Positions 1 to 13,008 of a stretch of DNA of 64,000 nt are shown here, piece by piece. How positions within the stretch are numbered: the first letter of the stretch is position 1; every line of letters begins with the position of its first letter. A program made the position numbers and the translations under genes. Location: contig CM060977.1 in assembly GCA_030765065.1 (NCBI GenBank), positions 160,837,052 to 160,901,051 of the forward strand, written 5' to 3'. The notes under the pieces were generated by a model. That model was not told where the DNA came from and made no database searches. It was given only the letters and a program-made list of their open reading frames with translations. This DNA is from Deroplatys truncata. Taxonomy: Eukaryota > Arthropoda > Insecta > Mantodea > Mantidae.

Positions 1-2119
<2,119 letters not shown>

Positions 2120-2258
2120 TTTTTTTCCTGGTAAACCACAAGGAGATCTCAAATTGTATTGAGATGACATACCCCAATGGCGACTTACAATGTTGTAAGT
2201 ACTTTAATTCCTAGGCTTCATAGTTTCAACCACTATTAGGTCAATTAAATGGAATTAA

Positions 2259-2584
2259 TTGTTCTTCCACACAAGCAGTGTGTTGGAAAGGTAGAATCAG
2301 ACGACTGAAAAATTCAATGCCATAGCTGGGATTTGAGCCACAGATCTCCCGGTCTCCATCTGGTTGCTCTAACCACTAAGCTACCATGGCAACTTGCTGG
2401 TACAACATTCAATTCCCCAACTGATTCGTATTTTTTGTACTGGCAAGTTGCCACATGGTAGCTCAGTGGTTAGAGCAACCGGACGGAGACCGGGAGATCC
2501 ATGGTTCATGCATTCATGCTATGGCATTGAATTTTTCAGTTGTCTGATTCTACCTTTCCACACACGGCTTGTGTGGAAGAGCAA
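2259..2584. mobile_element. Foldback element with tRNA-like arms, flanked by TTAA
   Basis: The left half is an imperfect inverted copy of the right half. The ends read TTGTTCTTCCACACAAG on the left and the reverse complement of a near-identical sequence on the right. Both ends abut TTAA (2255-2258 and 2585-2588). Each arm holds a tRNA-like stretch: GGTAGCTCAGTGGTTAGAGC on the plus strand near 2458, with an inverted partner near 2350-2385. In the left arm the reverse strand has A-box-like TAGCTTAGTGG and B-box-like GGCTCAAATCC. This suggests two tRNA-derived sequences joined head to head. A shorter relative lies at 14027-14143. TTAA duplication is typical of piggyBac-mobilised elements, but the ends do not look like canonical piggyBac ends. 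Confidence 0.7.
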
Positions 2585-2588
2585 TTAA

Positions 2589-3186
2589 ATCCATTAAATG
2601 TTGAATGTTGAACAATAAACAAGAAGCATGATAATGAGCTTCAGAGTTATTTATTTTGTACGTGAGAATGTAAGGGCAATGTGTAACTGTGGTTAGGTAA
2701 TTGAAAGAAAGTAAGTTTGTGATTTGGATTTTGTATTTAAAAAAAAGAAAAATCAATACTGCAGAAGGATGCACAAAAAGCATCTGTACAGCAATCCCTG
2801 TCTGGGATGGTTTCCAAATTGCAAATTGCTTGTGAACTTTCCAAAATTTATAAATTTTTAACTTTATTCATGAAAAACAATTTTCAGTTTATGAATTAAA
2901 AACAAAAATTAATGATAAAGCATCTAGAATTTCATAATGTTGGTTTTACTGAAGTGAAGCTGTATACAGACAGAGTTTGACAAAACTATCAGTAAATATG
3001 TAAAAGTGCAACAGACAAGAACTTTAGTGATCATGTGTCTCCCTTCAGTTCTTGCTGGAGTACACCAGTCTTTCATTGGTTTCACAGGTTACGCTTAAAA
3101 AGAATGACAGTTTTGCTATTTTACCTCATTTTCAATATATTTTGCATGAACACTCAGAAAAGGAGTTAAAGTATCATTAGTAACAA
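2589..3186. other. Intergenic or intronic AT-rich DNA, no feature seen
   Basis: AT-rich sequence with only short open frames that lack coding character. If the LAPTM4-like gene starts upstream of the window, this is intron. Confidence 0.5.
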
Positions 3187-3196
3187 AGATAATGAC

Positions 3197-3326
3197 GTTG
3201 ATATTGTAATGAAAAGAAGCTAGAAACAGTGATGTGTATTGAATTTATTTAAAGGTGAGTCGGAATTGTTACACTAACATCACTTAAGTTTAAACTTAAG
3301 TGATGTTAGTGTAACAATTCCGACTC
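3197..3326 (+). mobile_element. Snapback mini-element, copy 1 (130 bp)
   Basis: A 60-bp lead sequence (GATATTGTAATGAAAAGAAG...) is followed by a perfect 70-bp palindrome with no loop at 3257-3326, with arms starting GAGTCGGAATTGTTACAC. The 10-bp direct repeat AGATAATGAC flanks the unit at 3187-3196 and 3327-3336. The same lead and palindrome arms recur at 6621-6714 and 23919-24044, each with its own flanking direct repeat, so this is a mobile unit. Target repeats of about 9-12 bp and of variable length fit retroposition better than a cut-and-paste transposon. Confidence 0.8.
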
Positions 3327-3336
3327 AGATAATGAC

Positions 3337-3987
3337 TTCCATAAACATTGTCACTTTGAACATTTGAGGAAGGCTGAGGCGGATTTTTGGCGACTACAAT
3401 GGAATCTTGTTAGCATGTTCTTCATTAACATGTTTTCCCGTGTATTACATTGAATTATAAAAGTCCCGATACCAAATCGCCAAATGTAATAAATAACGTT
3501 TACTTAGTGCGTTTTCCCGGTCCCACTTACTACGTTTGAAGTTTGACGTGCTCATTCGCTGTTTTGGCCAATCCTTGGTCAGTCCAGTGGGAGTAGGTGC
3601 TTAACACGTTCAAAGTTTGACGTCCTTATTTGCTACTTTAGTCACTTTAGGTGGATACCGGCAGCCAATCACATGCATGTATGTAAATATTTGTGTGACA
3701 CGATTTGTGTGGGCGGGATAGAGAATCCTTTACCTTGGCGTGGTAAACGATAGTTTCTACTGTTGAGTGTTGACCAAATATACGTAGATTGTATTTTAAC
3801 TTTTCATTTGCAATGAAAAAAAGAAAGTGTAGTAAATAACCAACACTGAAAAACCTTGAAGTAGACCACAATCCAAATATGAAAAATGTGGATTGAAGAA
3901 GTTGGTTGATTTTCAACTTTTGTTACGTAATGAATTTGGTAAACTTAAATAAGGTTATGTTGTTCAACTGTTGTTTTATGTAGTTTG
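3337..3987. other. Non-coding interval with no clear feature
   Basis: Contains a weak internal duplication: the phrases around 3535-3560 and 3605-3630 both read roughly CGTTTGAAGTTTGACGT. The open frame on the minus strand at 3647-3916 shows no recognisable domain and I do not call it. Confidence 0.4.
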
Positions 3988-4684
3988 TAACACTCTTTGG
4001 GCATCGGTGTGAATTTAATGCTTACGTAATATTACTGTTTAAGTTGCCTCGGCTGCGTCAGTCTTACTTTAGAGTCAAGTTTCTTGGGTATGACAATAAT
4101 TGTAGACATCACAGAATTAAACTTTTAAATTTCACTTCTTTTATTCAAATTCTTGCACATATTTATAAACCACTACACTTTTTAAAGAACTGTGAGAAAC
4201 TTTTATACATTCACTTAACATGTATATCTGTTTTACTAAACGCCCGTAGAGAACACATTTTTGCATCTACACACTACCACGTCTTGCCAGGATCTGAATA
4301 ACCTCAATGGTCAAAACCTATAGCTTCGGTATTGCAAGTCTCTGATTGGCTAATTTTAAAACTGTCACTGAAACTACGTCATCGTCGATCTAATCATGAC
4401 CAGTACATTTCAAATTCTATACACATTATTGCTACAATTACCTCATTATTACTCATTGTTAGCAACTTAAAACTTATTATTCTCACAGTTCTTGCATTAT
4501 TAGAGTATGTAATGTATTCACATAACATTATTAAAATATGTTTACAATAAAAATAAGCATTTGCAATGACTGTTACATACAAATTAAATAATTATTAAAT
4601 TACATTATTTCAAGGCGGACTGTTATTGAATTTACCTATTTTAAATTACAATTGAAATTATTCAGGTATTAAAATACTGCCTCA
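3988..4684 (+). repeat. Interspersed repeat family K, copy 1
   Basis: Direct-orientation match to 8419-9321. Shared landmarks are GCCTCGGCTGCGTCAGTCTTA, GACAATAATTGTAGACATCACAGAA, a TTAAAACTTATTATTCTCACAG block, and the end AAAATACTGCCTCA. I found no terminal inverted repeat or ORF. Open frames here are broken in the second copy, which argues against coding. Confidence 0.75.
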
Positions 4685-5254
4685 GGATGTAGTGCGGAAG
4701 TTAAACATTCTTCCATCAACCTTAAACACGATTGTTAGCAAACCTACATTGATTAAAACTGCTTTTAAAGAAGGGAAAAATACCAAAACAAAACTTTCCT
4801 CTTGGAAAAGAGGATCGGAACGAAATTTGTTGCATGGAAATGCCTACCGTATTCAAATCGTATTGAATACGCCAAAGATACTATCGTCTATTGTACTCTT
4901 AACACGATGCACGATCATAATTTTGTTTTCTTTTTTTAGCAGAAATTATCACATGTGTAATAAAACACACAGCAAAGCCACTATTGTCACTTTCATAATT
5001 CGCATTTCATTTTCCCAAAAACATTCATAACCTCAATAATCCAAGTTGACCAACATAAAAGCTTGGATTATTTATTCTCAGGTTTTGTGTATCCAAATCC
5101 ATTTGAACACGTATTGAATTTAACATGGAAACACGGATCGTATTCAGTATGAAATTGTACTCGAAATATATTTCAATTGCCCATGGAGATGTCGTAATTA
5201 TTAAATTTTATTGCTATTTTGCTTTTTGGTGGTCTTCATTGAAAACGCTGAAAA

Positions 5255-5770
5255 AAGCAAGAAGGAATGGAGTAAATTACCTTAAGAGTGAGTTTATAAA
5301 TAGATGTGAACTTGTCAATACCTGGTGCTCACCTGCCCGTCCATTTTAGATGTTTTACTTTTATAGGAAAATTGCAATATGAACACAACAAACGTAGCCA
5401 TCTTCCCGCTAAAACAGTCACTGAATGGGAAGTACCAACCTAAATAAGAAGTGAAATCCACAAAATAAGGAATTTCTGCAAACGTGAATCATTCGAGTTT
5501 CAGACGCGCAGAGTCCCTCAGCTACGCCCTGTCGTCGCTTCGCAGTTGCAGCAACTGCTACACTCCTCTCCTTCTAAAAAAACATCCCTCGGCTACGCTT
5601 TGAGGCTGAGGGCCCTCAATCCCTGGGCTATGCCTTGAGGCTGAGTATCTTACCAGCTTTGGCGGCATTAGTTATTCATATGTTGCCAGCTTTGCGTTAG
5701 AGCTAGAGAATGACATGGAGTGACATCTGTAGGACATATAAGACATCACTTCCATCGCTGTTGAAGACCA
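5255..5770 (+). repeat. Interspersed repeat family L, copy 1
   Basis: Matches 22155-23690 at both ends: the start (AAATTACCTTA-GAGTGAGTTTA, GGTGCTCACCTGCC, TGTTTTACTTTTATAGG) matches 22175-22384, and the end (CTCGGCTACGCTTTGAGG, GCATTAGTTATTCATA, GAGTGACATCTGT) matches 23480-23690. In the second copy the middle is occupied by a minisatellite. The family is unidentified. Confidence 0.75.
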
Positions 5771-6611
5771 CCTAAAAGCAACTTACCCAATTTGATTACA
5801 TAACTATGTTCTTAAATTGCAGATTTTGTATTTTTGTTAACACGTTTTCGCGCCTATGGCATCCAAATACTTAGATCCCTGCAAAAACGTACTAACAAGA
5901 TTCTACTGTATTATAAAAATGTTCCTCTGGTAGTGGTCTATCAACGGGCTTTACTCTAATTATTTCCAAAGTTTGATATTTTGGGGTCTTTATTGACTGG
6001 GCTAATATAGTTTGTAAAATATTGTTTACTGTAATTTGTACATGTATAATTCCAATTTTGCTTTATAATGTACCATATTTTACTTATTCTTATAGTTTAG
6101 CGAACCTTCTGCTAATTTTTAAGACTTAATTCTTTCAAATTTAATTTAAGTACAGCTTTTACACTTAAAAAATTCATTAAATCAATTCAAAACATAACTG
6201 TAATTAATTTCTAGCAATGTAATGCCCAATTTAAGGAAAAGATTTCTGATCCCTTTAAAACTACTGTAAAATACAAAAATGACATTTGTTTTTTGTTAAT
6301 AGTTTATGGCGGTGTTAATAAAATCAAAAGAATTGCAGCTTTTACTTAAGCTTTCTACTTTACTCAAGAATTTTGCAGGTTTATGTACGAAATTTCATCA
6401 TAGCTATTCAAACATTTCAGGGCCGTTTACAGTGGTTGCGGCAGTAGTACCCCAGCCTTCAGAATCCTTAATTGAAGTATTATAAAAATGCCCTGTTAAC
6501 GCAACGGTGGTCTAAACGGTTTTATGCAATTCTTGTTTGCTGTTACAAATAATAGTTATTGCATGGTTAGGCTTTTTGGCCAATAAGGTCAATAAAGGCA
6601 TTTCATCTAAG
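5771..6611. other. AT-rich non-coding DNA, no feature seen
   Basis: No coding frame, RNA gene or repeat structure that I can support. Confidence 0.4.
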
Positions 6612-6620
6612 TACTTAATA

Positions 6621-6714
6621 GATATTGTAATGAAAAGAAGCTAGAAACAGTGATGTGTATTGAATTTATTTAAAGTGATGTTAGTATTACAATTCCGACT
6701 CACCTTTAAATAAA
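6621..6714 (+). mobile_element. Snapback mini-element, copy 2 (internally shortened)
   Basis: Carries the same lead sequence as copies 1 and 3, from GATATTGTAATGAAAAGAAG to GAATTTATTTAAA. One palindrome arm is largely missing, but the outer parts TTATTTAAA and TTTAAATAA still pair. The direct repeat TACTTAATA (up to 12 bp, TACTTAATAGAT, if shared bases are counted) lies at 6612-6620 and 6715-6723. The loss of one arm is what is expected when a hairpin-forming palindrome is deleted during replication. Confidence 0.78.
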
Positions 6715-7033
6715 TACTTAATAGATGTTTGCCACTGTTGTATTAAAATCTTAAATGTAGGTAGCACTATTTCTTTTGTAGACTTACAGGTTCTTTCCTT
6801 TACAACATAGTTTTATTCTCCTAACTTTAAAATTCTTCACAAGTTCCCGGTTCTTCCCTCTGTAAAGCAGTGATATGTGAGTAGGAGAGAATAACAAAAT
6901 ATTTCATGATGGGTGACATATGCACTGTGCCTAGACCCTTTGTACTATTGCATTTTTTTCAACAAAAACAAGAGAGAAAAAAAGGACAAAAGGGCTTCCA
7001 TGTATTAAAAGATATGTTTTTTTCCCCCCTCAG

Positions 7034-7190
7034 TCTGTCAGCTGTAACATATCTGTGCTACCTCCCAGATATGCATCGAATGGTAGCTGGTTATTCATAC
7101 CTGCCATACCAAGAGGAACTGATGCGAATGAATCCTCAGTGCCTGTCGCTCCTCATTCTCCTAACATTCATGGTGGCCATGATGGTTAAG
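7034..7190 (+). CDS. LAPTM4: LAPTM4-like protein, internal exon
   Basis: Internal coding exon of a lysosomal-associated transmembrane protein 4 homologue. It is preceded by a pyrimidine tract and CAG (7031-7033) and followed by the strong donor GTAAGT (7191-7196). The first base completes a codon begun in an upstream exon that is not identified here; the exon ends on a codon boundary. The translation contains AGYSYLPYQEEL and then a hydrophobic stretch (CLSLLILLTFMVAMMV) that begins the last membrane helix and runs on into the next exon. LAPTM4 proteins are four-helix late endosome/lysosome membrane proteins that bind Nedd4-type ubiquitin ligases. Upstream exons for the first helices were not found and probably lie left of the window. 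The symbol rests on the fit of both exons to the family, not on a search. Confidence 0.78.
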
Positions 7191-7689
7191 GTAAGTTTCC
7201 CTCTTGATTGATTCTCAAGTAATATGTGCGTACAAGTTTTGGAAACTAAATTGAATAATTGATGGTTACATTTCATTAAATTTTAACATTGCAAAAGGGT
7301 ATTATAATAATTGAATGAAATTTTCTTTCTTCAGAGATTTTTCTTCATTCAACCCCCTAATTGGATGGTGTTATGCATCACAACCAAGCACCATTAATCT
7401 ATATGGAGATAATTGCTCATGCAGAAAACCCTGCATATTAACTCATCCTTTTAAACAATTGTATAGTGTCATATATCAAATTGAAGATAAAAATAGGAAT
7501 TTTCTTGTTGAGGTATCAAAATTAGTTTTAATCTTAAAATGATCCATTCTAATCCATTAACATGTCGTTTGATCATTTGGTGCTTTATTACTGTTATTTT
7601 AGCTTTGTTTTTGCATCACTTGACTGACTAAAAATGCTGTTGGACAATATATGCAGTTCAGAAACATTCGGTGACTGTCTCTGCAATCA

Positions 7690-7800
7690 AATGTCAGATT
7701 CTAGCTTTCCATCCAGTCCTGGGGTCGATTCCTGGCTGTGGTGTGGTGAGGTTTTCTTAGTTTAAAACCTTTAAAATTTATGTAATTTCTACAGAGTCTG
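7690..7800 (+). repeat. Possible degraded tRNA-derived SINE fragment
   Basis: The stretch GGGGTCGATTCCTGGC near 7721-7736 resembles a pol III B box and is followed by sequence of SINE-body character. No matching A box is visible, so this is weak. Confidence 0.25.
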
Positions 7801-8418
7801 GAAGTACAAAAGAGTGAATAGAATTTGTTTAAAACCTAAGGGTACACAAACCTAATATAAAAAACAGAGTAAAGCTCTCGTTTTATTCAGAGTAGTTAGT
7901 TATAGGCAGTTATATAAACCAAATTAATTTAAAAATAAGTGCATACAATGTGGGGTAAAAATCATTAAATTATTATTGTTGCTGTAAGTATAGGATTTAT
8001 TCATTAATGTAATATACTTGGCCAAATAACTTCTTTTTATCTCTTTTATTGGGGGGTTGTGTGTTTGTTTGCTTTTCCCTTTTACAGGTCTGTATTTTTA
8101 TAAGTAAAATAGAGGATGTTTATCTTTATGATTATAATAGCATAAAATATAAAAATAATGCTACAATACATGCTTACCTAAAAAGAGATATGTCATGAAA
8201 CATAGTTTGAAATAACTTTACTCAAATATCAGGACAGTCCTACGAAGCACAAAAATTATGACATGAAAATTAATTTGACCCACAGTGTGAAGTAGTAGTA
8301 TGTTTACGTAAATTATTAGAACTTGAAGATGTGGTGTTACGTAATTTTAAACTTGAAGATCGTATGCATACATAATTGTATTTTAATAAGATTTATTTAG
8401 TTGCATATAAGGAGTTCC

Positions 8419-9321
8419 TAAAACACGCTTTGGGCGTCGGTTTGAATTTGTTGATTACGTAATAGTTACTGTCATTACGCAATATGCTGCTACATACGAG
8501 AAGCTGATTTCAAGATGTGTTTTTGTTATTACACTCCAAGTTTTACACTATAATATTTAACTTTGTTATTAACACTGCTTCTATGTATTATTTATGTTTG
8601 AATTTGCCTCGGCTGCGTCAGTCTTATTTGTAGAGTCACATATTTCTTAATTAGGGTGCGGTGTGACAATAATTGTAGACATCACAGAATTTAACTTTTT
8701 AAAATTCTCTTCTTTTATTAATTCTTGCACATTTTTATAAAGCACTACACTTTTTAAGAACTGTGAGAATCTTCAATACTTTCAATTAGCATGTATACAT
8801 ATTTTACGATTCACTCGTAGAGAACACATCTTACATCTGTGCACTACCAAGGCTTGCCAGCAACTGAGTAAGATTTCAACGGTTAAACCTGTAAGCTTCG
8901 GTATTTCAAGTCTCTGATTGGCTAATTCTAGTCCAATAGAATATCTGCATTTTACTTCAACGTTTTCCTTGCTATTGATTGACTAATTTTAAACTGATAC
9001 TGAATTTACCTTATCTTTGATATAATCATGACTGGTAACTTTTCAAACTCTTAAACTCATTACTGCTAAAAGGTTACCTCATTATTACCTCATTGTTAGC
9101 TACTTAAAACTTATTATTCTCACAGCTCTTGCATTATTAAAGCATATAATGTATTCACATAACATTAATAAAACATGTTTACAATAAAAATAAGCATATG
9201 CAATGACTGTTACATACATTTTAAATAATTATTACATACATATTGTTTCAAGGCGGGCTGTTATTGAATTAACTTATTGTAAAATACAATTGAAATTATT
9301 TATGTATTAAAATACTGCCTC
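8419..9321 (+). repeat. Interspersed repeat family K, copy 2
   Basis: Same orientation and landmarks as 3988-4684 but about 200 bp longer, mainly from extra sequence near 8475-8600 and 8920-8990. It lies within the LAPTM4-like intron. Confidence 0.75.
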
Positions 9322-9535
9322 AAGTGTTTAGGTAACTTAGCGTAACGACTAATGAATATTGCTGAGAATCTTCAAGATCAAAATCTATATGCTTATAATC
9401 GAATCCATCAATATCATTGTGTATTCCAGGATCAGTGAACAAACTCCTATAGAAACCTTTAGCTTCATTGAAAGTGCAAGACACTGAGCTTTGCTTCTGA
9501 AACAGGTATCCCGTTGCACCATAATGGAGTAATTA

Positions 9536-10719
9536 TACCCCCGCCGCTGTAACATTGCACTTGACAGCTAGCGTTTAAGTTGGTACACTCACAAAAAAAC
9601 AGATGAAAAGCTTCAACCGTTTGACTTCCTAAGCCAATCACAAGGCAGCATTCCGGATGGTCGATGACAAAGCGGAACCGGAACTAGTATCGGCTCTGTT
9701 GCCGGATGTAACTATTCCCAACCACGTGCTTCAGTTTGTGAATCTCTAGCACGAGCATCGAGTTGTTCTTTGCAAGCTACATATTGTTCATTGTTATTTA
9801 TATTTGTGGTTATTGTTTGATGGTTTTGTTATGGTTCGTTTATACATATATATATATTTATTTATATTTATCTATTTTATATATATTTCATTCATATTAT
9901 ACATTTAAACAAAACTTAAGCACAACAATATCTGAAAAACGATGCCAATCGCCGAGTGATGATTCACGAAGTGAAAATCCTTTGCGCTGAGGTGTGCCAC
10001 TTAATAGTCAGGCATTGGAACTATTAAGGAGCACCATCCTTTGAACAGGAAAAGGGAGTACGTGAAGCTTCATGGCAATCCCTCTATTCCTGCTGATAAA
10101 GCCTGCAACGAACTGCAGCAGCTCTTGGACTGTTATTCACAAGGCTACGGTGGACACGGCTTCATGTAAGAAGAAAGTAGATCATGGGAATAAGCTAATA
10201 CGAAAAGCACAAGAAATAGACGGAATTATTAGTGACTGTGAACCATTGATGATATGCCTTGGTGAAGATGATGATAATGATGCTTCCGAGGATGATGATG
10301 ATGATGATGACAATGACGACAATGGGGATTTGGATGGAATTGAGCCATTGCAGTTTTAAGTGGGTGGGTGAAAATAACTTTGTTATGGCATGCTTATAAT
10401 TTGTTTTATTTCTCCTCATTGTAGCAGGAAGTTTGTATTATTTTGTTTCTATATTGTCAAAAGTGCATAATTTATTCTACATACACTGCAATGTTTATGC
10501 AGAGTTATTTTCAATTAACAATAATAATACAAAATAGTTATTATTCATTGACGTTCGCTACTTACGTACACTTTTTGTATGCGGCTTAGACATGATAGAA
10601 AGGAGAACAATCAGCTGTTGTTGTTTACTAACCACTCTGGCAACATCGCAACCACAATGTAGCCAACCTTATGCGAAGCCACACAAACTGTCAAGTGCAA
10701 AGATACAGCGGCGGGGGTA
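9536..10719. mobile_element. TA-flanked TIR DNA element, 1.18 kb
   Basis: The ends are 32-bp terminal inverted repeats that match at about 30 positions, starting TACCCCCGCCGCTGTA at 9536 and ending with its reverse complement at 10719. Both ends abut a TA dinucleotide (9534-9535, 10720-10721). The inside carries broken coding-like sequence: one frame at about 10020-10165 reads NRKREYVKLHGNPSIPADK, and a second (10072-10359) ends in an acidic Asp-rich tail made by a GAT-rich repeat. I cannot assign the transposase family. It looks like a decayed or non-autonomous DNA transposon inside the LAPTM4-like intron. Confidence 0.7.
10255..10335 (+). repeat. GAT-rich simple repeat inside the TIR element
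   Basis: Imperfect GATGAT/GATGAC triplets. In the frame of 10072-10359 they give a run of aspartates; that frame ends GIEPLQF at a TAA. Confidence 0.7.
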
Positions 10720-10721
10720 TA

Positions 10722-11505
10722 GATCATGTAGAATACTGAAGCATTTGCATTTTGAACTTGGCTACCAGCTGCAGACTTTTTAATGTTTACTTCAACAGAA
10801 TGCGCAGAACTAAATTTAGTTTTGAAGAAAATTTAAGGTTTGTCTTTCTTCAGTTGTATTTCGCACTTGTAGCCAGTTAACCTTCTCACTGTTTATGTGC
10901 TTTCTGTTTACATTGTGCTTCTCCAGTGCAACTGTACTGTGATTATCTTGTCTGGTCATTATGTGTATAACAAGTGGATTCTTGGAAAGGCATTTGCAAG
11001 GCCAACCCATATGAACCTGTTTTGTCGCAATCAAAGATAGTAGAGCTTCTGGTGAAGGCAATGTTTTGGGGTGCATGCACACGTTTGACTGCTTTTCTGT
11101 AGGTTCGTTCAAAGAGCATATGTCAGTTTGTTCTGATATATCAACTTTGTCGGATAAAGGTATTTACAACCTCTTAATACTTAAAGAAAACCCAGGAAAT
11201 ACAACTAGAGGATATGCATTTAACATTTACAGGCTCATTTGACATAATGTATTGTGATTAATGAAATGTAATAATTAATACAAGTTAACAGTGCATATAA
11301 TATATTTGCATAATACGACCATTTGCTCGCTTTTCGTTGGACTCAGTGTTATGAGGTCTTTTTGATGCCTGAGTTGAAATGGGAGTAGCAACTGCATGTG
11401 TGAACGACCCCTCTATTAAGTCTTCACTTTCCTAAGACAGGGAAGCATTACTTTAAAAAGAATTTTTTAAATGTGACAGCGAGAAACACTTAAGTATTGG
11501 TTTTT
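10722..11505. other. Intronic DNA, no supported feature
   Basis: Within the LAPTM4-like intron. A minus-strand open frame at 10816-11112 has scattered Cys and His residues but no clean zinc-finger spacing. Confidence 0.4.
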
Positions 11506-12352
11506 ACTTTCTCTACTACGTATAGTTAGTAGGGGAAGTATTGCATTCCACCCAAAAATTTGATACCGAGATTTCAGCGGAAATACGTGTGTTGAGGACT
11601 CCTGAATCCAAAAAAAAGTATTTTTGGAAACATGTCCGTGTGTGTGTCTGTCAGTCTGTGAACACCATAACTCGGAAACGAACAGTCGGATAAACACCAA
11701 ACTTGGTATTTAGCTTCAGTATCTTCCAGAGATGCGACACGAAGGTTTTCAAGAAAATTCCCTCACCTCAGATTACCCTTTACATGGAACATTTTTCGAA
11801 ACTTTTAATTTTCTGAAAAATGGCTCTTAATGATTTTGATTTGATTAAGATACTTTCATGACAGATAAAATGTATATCTTGAATTTTCTGGGAATGTCTC
11901 CAAAAGTGTTCTTCATTGTGAACGATGTTTGCATAATTGGTAAACTATAAGAGATAGACAAAATTTTACTACACAAAAAATGTAGATCGCTTTAAAATAC
12001 ACAATTTATGTCATATACATTTTTTTATTGAGTGAACCATTTTCAAGATATTGCTTGTTATTCCCTTAAATTTTCCAATACTTATACTTTTTCTCAAATG
12101 GGAATTCGTTATTCCTTTTTTTCTTTGTCCTGGTAATGCAAAGAGAATGGAATACTCCACATAGCAACCAGCTCTTAAAACATTTGACTATCGCTTAAAG
12201 CCCACCAATTCCACTTGCATCTACAAGAAAATTAGTAATAAGAAGATTGACATCTTGATATCTTGATTAACATGAAGCATATGGAGAATAAGCATTTGTA
12301 AAAATAGTTTGTACAAAAGCAGAGAAAGTCATGTGAATGTAACACATCAGAT
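11506..12352 (+). repeat. Interspersed repeat family R, copy 2 (complete)
   Basis: A full-length copy starting ACTTTCTCTACTACGTATAG and ending AACACATCAGAT. T runs lie at both borders (TTTTT before 11506, TTTTTT around 12352). The TG-rich seed near 11636-11660 corresponds to the expanded GT array at the start of the window. Confidence 0.9.
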
Positions 12353-13008
12353 TTTTTAATTAAAGGAGCTTTGAGGTTTACTCACCATTAGCTAGCAGAA
12401 GGATTTATTCACACCGAGGTATACGTATGTATTGGCCTTATTGCTATCTGCTAGACTTAAAACTTAACTCAGCTACTATGAAATATTTTGGTACACAGAA
12501 CAGTCGTAAGTTAAATACAAACTGCAACATCATGTTCCAGAGATAATTGAGTTCTAAGGTTGCATAATAAAGCGGGAATGCACTGAGTGGAAATTGACAA
12601 TCATCAAAATCAAGAAAGCGACTGCACATTGTCGCATGTTCATGTGATGATTAATTCATACTACAGGAAAGATGGCTGGTCATCGATGCAAAATTCAATT
12701 TTAATATCATAATTATAGCCGTTAAGTCAAAATGCGTTTTCCAAGGAGAAATATGGAGAAAACATGCAGGAATAATTTTTTGTAAAGAGTTTAAACCTTT
12801 AGCTACCAGATGGAGCAATAGTATAAACAGGTTGATTTTGGTGCTGGTCAGTTGATGCCTAACACCCTCCAATTATTGATCTGACTTTTAAACTGTTATT
12901 TTTGTTTCAGCCTACAAAAATTATATTACTGTTGTATTAATTGAACCCATTTCCAGAAAATACTTCAATAACAGGAAATTAATAGAAAAATAAACTTTTA
13001 TATCAATA

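Noticed and set aside
4044..5030. Several 70-112-codon frames in and after repeat K
   Set aside because: Those inside repeat K are broken in the second K copy, and none shows a domain.
10816..11112. Zinc-finger gene fragment on the minus strand
   Set aside because: Cys and His residues are present but not in a regular C2H2 spacing, and there is no supporting neighbour.
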